Assembly (NCBI GenBank): GCA_934631025.1
Contig: CAKTXR010000093.1
Location: 1 to 6,534, forward strand
Length of the DNA: 6,534 nt
Direction of reading: 5' to 3'
DNA from: an uncultured Clostridia bacterium
Lineage (GTDB): Bacteria; Bacillota; Clostridia; Christensenellales; Aristaeellaceae
Part shown: one piece after another, positions 1 through 4,616 of the stretch
Position numbering within the stretch: the first letter of the stretch is position 1
How the letters are laid out: every line of letters starts with the position of its first letter
Notes under the pieces: model-generated
What the model saw: only the letters and a program-made list of their open reading frames with translations
Databases searched by the model: none
What the model was told of the DNA's origin: nothing
Program-made: the position numbers and the translations under genes

Positions 1-127
1 AATGAAGAGAGTCCAGAGAGCCAATGGCTCTTTGGCGCAGTCTGGGGCGCGCAGCCCCAGCGTTCTCCCCGCGGAAAGCATGACAAGGCTAATATGATTG
101 CGCAAAAAGGTACTTTGCCGCGAACCC
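1..127 (+). repeat. Module A, copy 1 (127-nt hairpin repeat)
   Basis: This is the first of two tandem copies; GAAGAGAGTCC starts at 4 and again at 131, a period of 127. Hairpin 1 pairs CCAGAGAGCC (13-22) with GGCTCTTTGG (26-35) around AAT, ten pairs with one G-T. Hairpin 2 pairs CTGGGGC (42-48) with GCCCCAG (54-60) around GCGCA. A conserved TCTCCCCGCGGAAA block and the 8-base palindrome TTGCGCAA follow. The copy may begin before the window. I see no coding function, because reading frames through the family are not conserved between copies. Confidence 0.85.
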
Positions 128-270
128 AATGAAGAGAGTCCAGAGAGCCAATGGCTCTTTGGCGCAGTCTGGGGCGGCCGCAGTGCGGCTTCCACATTTC
201 AGCCCCAGCGTTCTCCCCGCGGAAAACATGACAAGGCTAATATGATTGCGCAAAAGCGTACCCACGCCTC
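128..270 (+). repeat. Module A, copy 2, with a 24-nt insert in hairpin 2
   Basis: Nearly identical to copy 1 up to the loop of hairpin 2. Hairpin 1 is at 140-149/153-162. The loop of hairpin 2 (stem 169-175/202-208) does not hold GCGCA but a larger segment, including a 24-nt block at 176-199 that itself starts with a small hairpin (GCCGC/GCGGC). The tail, CAAAAGCGTACCCACGCC, then leads into module B instead of into another A copy. Confidence 0.85.
176..199 (+). repeat. 24-nt mini-insert in a hairpin loop
   Basis: The same 24 nt occur on the minus strand at 4281-4304, where they sit in the loop of hairpin 1 of another module A copy. The block begins with GGCCGCAGTGCGGC, which can fold on itself, and ends TTCCACATTT. 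Copies 1, 4 and 5 of module A lack it, which makes it look inserted rather than ancestral. Confidence 0.8.
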
Positions 271-468
271 GCCGCCGACTCCGTTCCCCGCGTCCCTTCG
301 TACTCTGTCGGAATCGCCACAAAAAAAAACGCACAAGCCCGAAGTGAACTAAGCAAGTCCGATAACCGCAAGGCCTTTGAGAACGCTCTAATGGCGATCC
401 CGACCCGCGCGGAATAGAAACGCAAGATGCCGCAAGCCGTCTCTCTTTTCCTGACAAAGGAAAAGAGA
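271..468 (+). repeat. Module B (about 200-nt inverted-repeat unit)
   Basis: The unit has homologues at 3985-4180 (reversed) and 6281-6483. It carries long-range arms GTCGGAATCGCCA (307-319) and TGGCGATCCCGAC (392-404), which have one mismatch here and pair fully in the other two copies. It ends in a pyrimidine/purine hairpin at 439-469, GTCTC..TTTTCC against GGAAAAGAGAC, with a 2-nt bulge on the left arm. No run of T follows that hairpin, so I do not call it a terminator. Confidence 0.8.
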
Positions 469-595
469 CAGGCGTGGTCGAACGCAAAACATTCCAATAG
501 AACCGCACGGCAGGCATAAACCGGACGCAAAACATTCCAACAGAAACGCATGACAGGCGTGATCGAACGCAAAACACTCCAACAGGAACGCACGG
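469..595 (+). repeat. Module C: three 42/43-nt direct repeats
   Basis: The copies are 469-510, 511-553 and 554-595. Each runs CAGGCRTR, then ACGCAAAACAYTCCAA, YAG and ACGCA. They begin exactly at the closing end of the module B hairpin. The unit lengths (42, 43, 42) are not all multiples of three, so the repeat does not keep one reading frame. They are not a CRISPR array: the repeat fills the whole period and no variable spacers of constant size exist. Confidence 0.85.
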
Positions 596-699
596 CGCAC
601 CTCGACAGCTGCTCAATCGTCCGTATGTGTTTCAAACGGAATGCACTACGCGCTGCTCAATGGAAGGCGATTCCCCGCCCACGCCCCGCCGCTCGTCCC
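596..699. other. Gap between modules C and F2
   Basis: I see no gene or strong structure in these 104 bases. The corresponding gap in the reversed copy (about 3772-3870) has a similar length but different content, including a double-hairpin element, so the gap itself is not conserved. Confidence 0.5.
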
Positions 700-861
700 G
701 CGCGCGCACAAACGCTTCTGCCGGGACTATATCCGGCAGGCACAAACATCTCGCCGGCGCACAATTCACTATCCTGTGAAGCGGAAGAACGCATCGCCGC
801 GTCAGCGCGGAACAGCATAATCCCCAAGTGGATCCGACCCCGCCGCCGCGTCAGCGCGGAA
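700..861 (+). repeat. F2 repeat, left copy
   Basis: A second repeat family, matched by the reverse complement of 3598-3771. Shared stretches include CGCGCGCACAA, TATATCCGGC, CATCTCGCCGGCG, ACAATTCAC and ATCGCCGCGTCAGCGCGG. CTGCCGG (718-724) pairs with CCGGCAG (733-739). CCGCGTCAGCGCGG, a 5-bp stem with a TCAG loop, occurs twice in this copy. Alignment by eye shows substitutions and small indels, so the copies are diverged. I found no convincing ORF. Confidence 0.7.
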
Positions 862-879
862 CCCGCATCAATGCAGAGC

Positions 880-920
880 AAAAATTAATGCGGAATTCCG
901 CACTCAGAATTCCGCATTAA
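880..920 (-). terminator. Probable rho-independent terminator of the 1019-1969 gene
   Basis: A perfect 13-bp inverted repeat, TTAATGCGGAATT (885-897) and AATTCCGCATTAA (908-920), encloses a 10-nt loop. Read on the minus strand it is followed by a run of five T (880-884 on the complement). It lies about 100 nt beyond the stop codon of the minus-strand gene. The stem is A+T-rich at its base, which is weaker than a classic terminator, so a plain palindrome is the alternative. Confidence 0.55.
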
Positions 921-1018
921 ACTGCGCATCGCACAGCGGTCGGCCGCATCCGGCGCGCAGCAACGCCCGCCTATCCGAAAATGCGCGCCCTCTCAGCACG
1001 TCTCCCGCACGCGAAAAA

Positions 1019-1969
1019 CTATGCCGCCGGTTCATCGGCTGGCGCATCGGTGGGTTCATCCGCCGGTACGTCCGTCGGCGCGTCGGTGGGTTCATCGGTC
1101 GGCGCGTCGGTCGGTTCGTCGGTCGGATGCGCGGCCTGATAGGCGGCCAGCAGCTCGGCCTTCAGCGCGGCGACCGTCTCGTCGGCCTCGCCGCTTTGGA
1201 ACCACTCGTCGGTCATCAGCATGGCGGCGCAGCGGCCCTCGGGGTCAATCGCCGCGCAGCCCAGGCCGCCCGCCGCGCCCGCGATCAGCGCGCCGGTCCT
1301 GCTCTCGTCCGCGGCGATGGAGCGCGCGCCGTCGATCAGCACGTCGATCGCGCCGCTCTGCGCCAGCGTGTCGTTCAGCGCGCCGCCGTCATAGACCAGC
1401 GCGATCACCACGTCGCAGCCCTGCTCGCGCAGCGCATTCGCCGCCGTTGTCGCCGCCGACGCGCGCTCTTCGTCCGTGCCTTCCGCGCCCACCGCCACAA
1501 GGCCGAAGCGCGCGCCGTCCCGCTCGATCAGCGCCGTGGCCGTCTCGCCGTAGAGCAGACGCACGTCCGGGCAGAGCGCGGCCAGCTCGGCGATGCGTTC
1601 CGCGCCGTAGCTCAGATCGGCGGCGCTGGGCATAAACGCGTCGTAGCCCGCGGCGCCCAGCAGCCTCGCGACCGCCTCGCCGCGCGTGTCCTCGGCAAAG
1701 GGCGAGCCGGCGATCGTGCCGCCCGCGTCGATCAGCACGACCGACGCGCCGACCTCTTCGAAGCGCTTCTTCGCCCAGGCGGCGCGCTCAAAGACCTGAC
1801 CGACCGCGTCGCCCAGAGTTCCGGAGGTGTAGAGCATGACGATATAGCCGGACAGCGGCTGATCGGCGGCGGGGGCGGGCGTTTCAACCGCCTCGACCGA
1901 TTCGGCCAGCGCGGCGGCGCTCAGCGCGAGCATAAGCGCGAGGATAAGGGCAGTCAATCGTTTCATCAT
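1019..1969 (-). CDS. Secreted degenerate 5'-nucleotidase-like metallophosphatase (likely pseudoenzyme)
   Basis: 316 residues. The start at 1969 follows AAAGGAG (1978-1984) by 8 nt and opens a signal peptide: MMKR, a hydrophobic core, then ALA at 20-22, with likely cleavage before E23. Residues 43-240 follow the order of conserved blocks of the UshA/5'-nucleotidase N-terminal domain, but the metal-binding positions are changed. LHTND-H-G becomes LYTSGTLG (46-53), DAGD becomes DAGG (81-84), GNHEFDYG becomes SAADLSYG (115-122), LSH-G becomes LVYDG (191-195) and GHTH becomes GARS (214-217). The substrate-binding C-terminal domain of UshA is absent. Residues 282-316 form a PTDE/PTDA repeat tail, probably a flexible wall-spanning or spacer segment without a visible anchor motif. 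The fold assignment comes from motif order by eye; loss of catalysis is inferred. A binding or regulatory role at the cell surface is possible but not shown. It is divergent from the LCP gene. Confidence 0.8.
   Translation of the reverse strand: MMKRLTALILALMLALSAAALAESVEAVETPAPAADQPLSGYIVMLYTSGTLGDAVGQVFERAAWAKKRFEEVGASVVLIDAGGTIAGSPFAEDTRGEAVARLLGAAGYDAFMPSAADLSYGAERIAELAALCPDVRLLYGETATALIERDGARFGLVAVGAEGTDEERASAATTAANALREQGCDVVIALVYDGGALNDTLAQSGAIDVLIDGARSIAADESRTGALIAGAAGGLGCAAIDPEGRCAAMLMTDEWFQSGEADETVAALKAELLAAYQAAHPTDEPTDAPTDEPTDAPTDVPADEPTDAPADEPAA
1022..1126 (-). repeat. In-gene tandem repeat encoding a PTDEPTDA tail
   Basis: This stretch codes for residues 282-316 of the minus-strand gene, a four-residue period PTD(E/A/V) with PAD variants. 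At DNA level the unit is 12 nt, rich in GTCGG and GTCGT on the plus strand, and some units repeat as 24 nt. Copy number in such a tract can vary between strains by slippage. Confidence 0.85.
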
Positions 1970-2034
1970 GAAGGTATCTCCTTTCGTCGGACGCGGGTTT
2001 TGCATATAATTAACTAAACATGTCGAAACAAAGC

Positions 2035-2063
2035 GACAGCACCGCGTGTCTAAAGTGTATAAT
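2035..2063 (+). promoter_or_regulatory. Possible promoter of the LCP gene
   Basis: TATAAT at 2058-2063 is a consensus -10 on the plus strand. The -35 at 17 nt (GACAGC, 2035-2040) is poor. Transcription would start near 2070 and leave a leader of about 120 nt before ATG 2189. The box overlaps the -10 of the divergent gene, so the two promoters probably compete. Confidence 0.45.
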
Positions 2064-2089
2064 AAAAGACGCGATTTGTCTACTGTCAA
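2059..2089 (-). promoter_or_regulatory. Probable promoter of the 1019-1969 gene
   Basis: On the minus strand a perfect -35 TTGACA (2089-2084) is followed by the A+T-rich block TTTATTATAC. TATTAT at 2064-2059 would be the -10 with a 19-nt spacer; TTTATT gives 17 nt with a poorer box. The implied leader is about 85 nt. The -10 overlaps the plus-strand TATAAT at 2058-2063. Confidence 0.55.
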
Positions 2090-2188
2090 TTTGACGCGCC
2101 GCCGCTGCGATTCGTTCCGGCGCGCGCAGGTCGCGTTCGGCTGAAATTTACGGATGCACCCGAAAAAAAACAGGGAGGACTTTCCATT

Positions 2189-3163
2189 ATGAATCGATTT
2201 CTGACGCGCCTGACCGCGCTCATGCTCACCTTCGCGCTGCTGCTCGCGCCCATGGCGCTGGCCGAGGAAACCGGCGGCGAGCCGATCGACGAGGGCGCGG
2301 ACTATGAAGAAGCGCTGCAAAACGAACCCAAGGTGACCGTATCGCAGGACGAGCTGGCGATAACGCCCGATCTGGATCCCGACTGGAAGAACATCCTGCT
2401 GGCCGGCTCGGATTCGCGCACGGGCAAGGGCTACAGCCGCACCGACGCGATGATCATCCTCTCGCTCAACGTGCGCAGCGGGCAGGTCAAGCTGACCTCG
2501 GTCATGCGCGACATCTGGACGGAAATGCACGGCCGCGCGCCGCAGAAGATCAACGCCTGCACGGTGTTCGGCGGCCCGACGCTGGCCATGCGCACGCTCA
2601 ACGAGGACTTCCAGATGAACGTCGAGGACTATGTGCTCATCGACATGCAGGCGATCGAGGCGGTCATCGACCTGATCGGCGGCGTGGAGCTGGACATCAC
2701 CGAGCAGGAGTTTTACGCGCTCAAAAAGTCGCGCAACGCCACCGATACCGATCTGATCACCCCGCCGGAAGCGTTCGGCACGGTGACGCTGACCGGCGAG
2801 CAGGCGCTGGCCTACGCCCGTCTGCGCGCCATCGACAACGACTACGAGCGCACCGCCCGCCAGCGCCGCGTGCTGCTGGCCATCGCGCGCAAAGTCAAGA
2901 CGCTTTCCTTCGGCGACCTGACCAGGCTGATCGCCACCTGCCTGAACTATGTGGAAACCGATCTTACGCTGGCCGACATCATCACGCTGGCGCGCGCGGG
3001 TCTGGGCGCGGATCTGGACGCGATCGAGGAATTGCGTCTGCCGGTCGACGGCACCTACACCAGCGGAAAGATGCCGGAAAACGGCCTGTGGGTCATTCAG
3101 CCCGACTTTGAAGCCAACGCGCAGGCGCTGCACGCGTTCATCTACGGAACTGCCGCCGAATAA
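2189..3163 (+). CDS. LytR-CpsA-Psr (LCP) family protein
   Basis: 324 residues. The start ATG is 10 nt after GGGAGG (2173-2178). LCP proteins transfer lipid-linked glycopolymers such as teichoic acids or capsule to peptidoglycan on the outer face of the membrane. The LCP domain covers about residues 67-232. It contains GSDSR (73-77) and RTDAMII (84-90), then MRDIW (106-110), KINA (120-123), DLIGGVELDI (161-170) and GEQALAYARLR (203-213), and ends with ERTARQRRVL (220-229). The acidic and arginine residues that bind the pyrophosphate-lipid in this family are therefore in place, and the enzyme should be active. The N-terminus has a hydrophobic stretch ending A-L-A at 23-25, which looks like a signal peptidase I site rather than the usual uncleaved anchor helix. 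Residues 26-66 are an acidic linker. The gene is monocistronic by its terminator at 3202. Family assignment is secure; the glycopolymer it handles is unknown. Confidence 0.96.
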   Translation: MNRFLTRLTALMLTFALLLAPMALAEETGGEPIDEGADYEEALQNEPKVTVSQDELAITPDLDPDWKNILLAGSDSRTGKGYSRTDAMIILSLNVRSGQVKLTSVMRDIWTEMHGRAPQKINACTVFGGPTLAMRTLNEDFQMNVEDYVLIDMQAIEAVIDLIGGVELDITEQEFYALKKSRNATDTDLITPPEAFGTVTLTGEQALAYARLRAIDNDYERTARQRRVLLAIARKVKTLSFGDLTRLIATCLNYVETDLTLADIITLARAGLGADLDAIEELRLPVDGTYTSGKMPENGLWVIQPDFEANAQALHAFIYGTAAE

Positions 3164-3201
3164 CGCGCGGCTCTGATCGCAGCCTTCTCATTTCAAAAAG
3201 G

Positions 3202-3246
3202 AACGCCCTGCCGAACCGGAAAATCGGAATCGGCGGGGCGTTTTTT
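3202..3246. terminator. Terminator shared by the convergent LCP and Cys-rich genes
   Basis: AACGCCCTGCCGA (3202-3214) pairs with TCGGCGGGGCGTT (3230-3242) over 13 pairs, one of them T-G, followed by six T (3241-3246): a classic terminator for LCP on the plus strand. On the minus strand the same hairpin follows the stop codon of the 3246-3389 gene and is trailed by CCTTTTTG, so it can serve both genes. The T-G pair becomes A-C on the minus strand, which favours the plus direction. Confidence 0.85.
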
Positions 3247-3389
3247 CAGTCGCCTTCGCGGCAGGCGGCGCACCGGCCGCGGCCCTCGCGTTCGCAGTCG
3301 GGGCAGAGCGGCACGGCGCACTCGGCGCAGGGGACGGCGCAGCGCGTCTCGATGCGTTTCCCGCAGCCGGCGCATTCGATCAAGGCCAT
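3246..3389 (-). CDS. Small zinc-ribbon-like protein with four CxxC pairs
   Basis: 47 residues starting MALIECAGCGK and ending CAACREGD. The nine cysteines are C6, C9, C17, C21, C24, C29, C32, C40 and C43, giving four CxxC pairs, the arrangement expected to hold two zinc ions in treble-clef or ribbon knuckles. There is no signal peptide or membrane segment, so it should be cytoplasmic. Support for a real gene: AAGGAGG (3405-3399) sits 9 nt before the ATG, and the TGA is followed at once by a hairpin terminator. A 5-bp hairpin (ACGGC/GCCGT, 3407-3421) lies directly upstream of the ribosome binding site and might influence translation. No DNA- or RNA-binding region is left outside the Cys core. 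I do not recognise the exact family, and the role is unknown. Confidence 0.78.
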   Translation of the reverse strand: MALIECAGCGKRIETRCAVPCAECAVPLCPDCEREGRGRCAACREGD

Positions 3390-3597
3390 TTGAAAAGCCC
3401 TCCTTCACGGCGTGATGCCGTCAGTTTGCCCGCGCGGCGGGGAAATGATGCGGGGCGATTTGGAGTGCGCAATGTCCTTTTCGATTCAGAATGCGGAATG
3501 TGGGGATGGAAACGCGGGGACGGGGCGTTTGGGGAGCAAAGGCGTTTGCGTGCGCTGCTGCAAAGGGCGCGGCGCAGTTGCCGCCCGGGAAATGTTA
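3390..3597. other. Intergenic stretch with no gene seen
   Basis: Apart from the ribosome binding site of the small gene (3399-3405), I see no supported gene. No good promoter is visible for the small gene; the nearest candidate on the minus strand is weak. A fragment TTCAGAATGCGGAATG (3483-3498) resembles the words in the palindrome at 885-920, but is too short to call a repeat. Confidence 0.5.
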
Positions 3598-3771
3598 TTC
3601 CGCGCTGACAGCCGCCGGCTGTACCGGTTCCACTTTATGCGGCTTCCGATTAAGGCGCTTGCCCGCGCTGACGCGGCGATGTGATATTCCGGCTTATGGG
3701 ATCGTGAATTGTACGCCGGCGAGATGCTGCGTTTGGCCGGATATAGGCCGGCAGGGGCGGTTGTGCGCGCG
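3598..3771 (-). repeat. F2 repeat, right copy (inverted)
   Basis: The reverse complement matches 700-861 in the same internal order: CGCGCGCACAA, GCCGG-TATAT-CCGGC, CATCTCGCCGGCG, ACAATTCAC and ATCGCCGCGTCAGCGCGG. The inner end carries a hairpin, ACAGCC (3608-3613) with GGCTGT (3617-3622), where the left copy has its second CCGCG-TCAG-CGCGG hairpin. Confidence 0.7.
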
Positions 3772-3819
3772 GGGGCTGGGCGGCGGGGCAATGTGTTCCT
3801 GTTGCGGCGACGCGGGTTG

Positions 3820-3861
3820 CCTCCCCTGAAAGGGGAGGTGTCGCCGTAGGCGACGGAGGGG
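3820..3861. repeat. Double-hairpin palindromic element
   Basis: CCTCCCC (3820-3826) pairs with GGGGAGG (3832-3838) around TGAAA. Then GTCGCC (3840-3845) pairs with GGCGAC (3849-3854) around GTA, followed by GGAGGGG. From memory, bipartite elements with this wording (CCTCCC hairpin, short variable hairpin, GGAGGG end) are widespread between genes in gut Clostridia, so this is probably a known type of short dispersed repeat. It lies between F2 and module C, and the left composite lacks it. Confidence 0.65.
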
Positions 3862-3870
3862 TTTTCCTGC

Positions 3871-3984
3871 GCGTCGCGTTTTGCGCCCGATCACGCCTGC
3901 TGTGCGTATCTATTGGAATGTTTTGCGTTCGGTTCACGCCTGCCGTGCGTATCTATTGGAATGTCTTGCGTTCGTTCACGCCTG
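3871..3984 (-). repeat. Module C, inverted copy (2.7 units)
   Basis: Full units are 3943-3984 (42 nt) and 3900-3942 (43 nt), and a partial unit runs 3871-3899. The two full units read GATACGCA where the left copy has GAAACGCA or GAACCGCA, so units within one array resemble each other more than those in other arrays. This suggests local duplication or homogenisation. Confidence 0.8.
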
Positions 3985-4180
3985 TCTCTTTTCCTTTGTC
4001 AGGAAAAGAGAGACGGCTTGCGGTATCTTGCATTTCTATTCCGCGTGGGTCGGGATCGCCATTAGAGCTTTCTCGTAGGTTGTGCGGTTATCGGACTTGC
4101 TTAGTTCACTTCTGGATTGTACGTTTCTTTGTGGCGATCCCGACAGAGTACGAAGGGACGCGGAGAACGGAGTCGGCGGC
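3985..4180 (-). repeat. Module B, inverted copy
   Basis: The long-range arms GTCGGGATCGCCA (4049-4061) and TGGCGATCCCGAC (4132-4144) pair perfectly over 13 bases, 70 nt apart. The terminal hairpin with the TTTTCC/GGAAAAG core is at 3984-4014. Compared with the left copy there are single-base indels, for example in the A-run after the inner arm, which break any shared reading frame. Confidence 0.8.
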
Positions 4181-4350
4181 GCGGCGTGAGTACGCTTTTG
4201 CGCAAGCCTATTAGCCTTGCCATGTTTTCCGCGGGGAGAACGTTGGGGGCTGCGCGCCCCCAAACCTGCGCCAAAGAGTCAAATGTGGAAGCCGCACTGC
4301 GGCCTCTCTGGACTCTCTTCTTTTGATTCGCGGCAAAGTACCTTTTTGCA
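4181..4350 (-). repeat. Module A, copy 3 (inverted), with the mini-insert in hairpin 1
   Basis: Read on the minus strand, CCAGAGAG (4311-4304) pairs with CTCTTTGG (4278-4271), and the loop holds the 24-nt mini-insert (4281-4304). Hairpin 2 is enlarged on both arms, TTGGGGGC/GCCCCCAA, a paired insertion relative to the other copies. At the outer end, TTTTGCAAAAAGGTACTTTGCC (about 4333-4354) is the tail of a further A unit, truncated, so this locus once had at least two. Confidence 0.82.
4281..4304 (-). repeat. 24-nt mini-insert, second copy
   Basis: Identical to 176-199 on the opposite strand but located in the loop of hairpin 1 instead of hairpin 2. Near matches to its core are GGAAACCGCACTGCGGC at 4592-4608 (one difference in 17) and GTGGAAGCGGCACAGCCGCC at 4549-4568. 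Confidence 0.8.
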
Positions 4351-4419
4351 AAACATCTCAATAATTGCTATCCCCGAATCATCGCACCCACGCCCCGCCG
4401 TCACTCGGATACACGGAAA

Positions 4420-4526
4420 GACCTGCCCGAGTCCAATTTATGCTCGGGCGGGTCGTGTTGTATAACGATGTTACCTACACGCACTATCGAAGACTTGCCA
4501 AACTCCAATTTATGGTTTGGCAAGTC
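4420..4526 (+). ncRNA. Twin hairpins with identical loops (candidate structured RNA)
   Basis: Hairpin I pairs GACCTGCCCGAG (4420-4431) with CTCGGGCGGGTC (4443-4454). Hairpin II pairs GACTTGCCAAAC (4492-4503) with GTTTGGCAAGTC (4515-4526). Both enclose the same 11-nt loop TCCAATTTATG and are followed by GTGTT; they lie 72 nt apart. The stems differ at five positions and stay paired, the mark of selection on structure. The one non-Watson-Crick pair (T4424-G4450) is a wobble on the plus strand but A-C on the minus strand, which points to plus-strand transcription. No T-run follows either hairpin, so simple terminators are unlikely. No matching RNA family comes to mind; a protein-binding DNA site is an alternative. 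Confidence 0.5.
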
Positions 4527-4538
4527 GTGTTACATTGC

Positions 4539-4614
4539 GCGGCAGCAAGTGGAAGCGGCACAGCCGCCGGGTTGCACGCGCGAAGCGGAGAGGAAACCGC
4601 ACTGCGGCAGCAAG
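4539..4614. repeat. Direct-repeat pair with GC-rich hairpins
   Basis: GCGGCAGCAAG occurs at 4539-4549 and again at 4604-4614. Between them lie two small hairpins, GCGGC-ACA-GCCGC (4555-4567) and CCGCACTGCGG (4597-4607), which resemble the mini-insert core with swapped G and C in the stem. This lies directly downstream of the sialidase-like stop codon (minus strand). No clear terminator for that gene is visible. Confidence 0.5.
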
Positions 4615-4616
4615 CG

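Noticed and set aside
439..469. Terminator at the module B/C junction
   Set aside because: The hairpin is A/T-rich in the stem, carries a 2-nt bulge and has no run of T on either side.
469..595. CRISPR array
   Set aside because: The 42/43-nt units are similar along their full length, with no unique spacers, and no cas gene is present.
89..616. Minus-strand frames of 130-186 residues running through the composite repeats (also at 3918-4214 and 5953-6513)
   Set aside because: Parts of the translated sequence recur between copies, but frames shift at small indels (for example the A-run in module B), two or three frames are open at once, and 42/43-nt units do not keep frame.
1127..2017. A 296-residue plus-strand frame opposite the pseudo-phosphatase gene
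   Set aside because: It is a shadow frame of G+C-rich coding DNA, rich in Arg, Gln and Ala, with no family motif and no convincing ribosome binding site.
1970..3133. An upstream, in-frame extension of the minus-strand gene to 3133 (704 residues in all)
   Set aside because: The extra part is antisense to the LCP gene, is Arg/Gln/His-rich and low in complexity, and the real start has its own ribosome binding site and signal peptide at 1969.
3193..3408. A 71-residue minus-strand frame over the same stretch as the Cys-rich gene
   Set aside because: It is Arg-rich and runs through the terminator, while the other frame has the well-placed ribosome binding site, ordered CxxC pairs and a stop just before the hairpin.
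1..4350. Composite transposon bounded by insertion sequences
   Set aside because: There is no transposase gene or fragment in either arm, and no target-site duplication could be identified.
4420..4526. Simple terminators for the sialidase-like gene
   Set aside because: On the minus strand neither hairpin is followed by a T-run, and the identical loop is not explained by termination.
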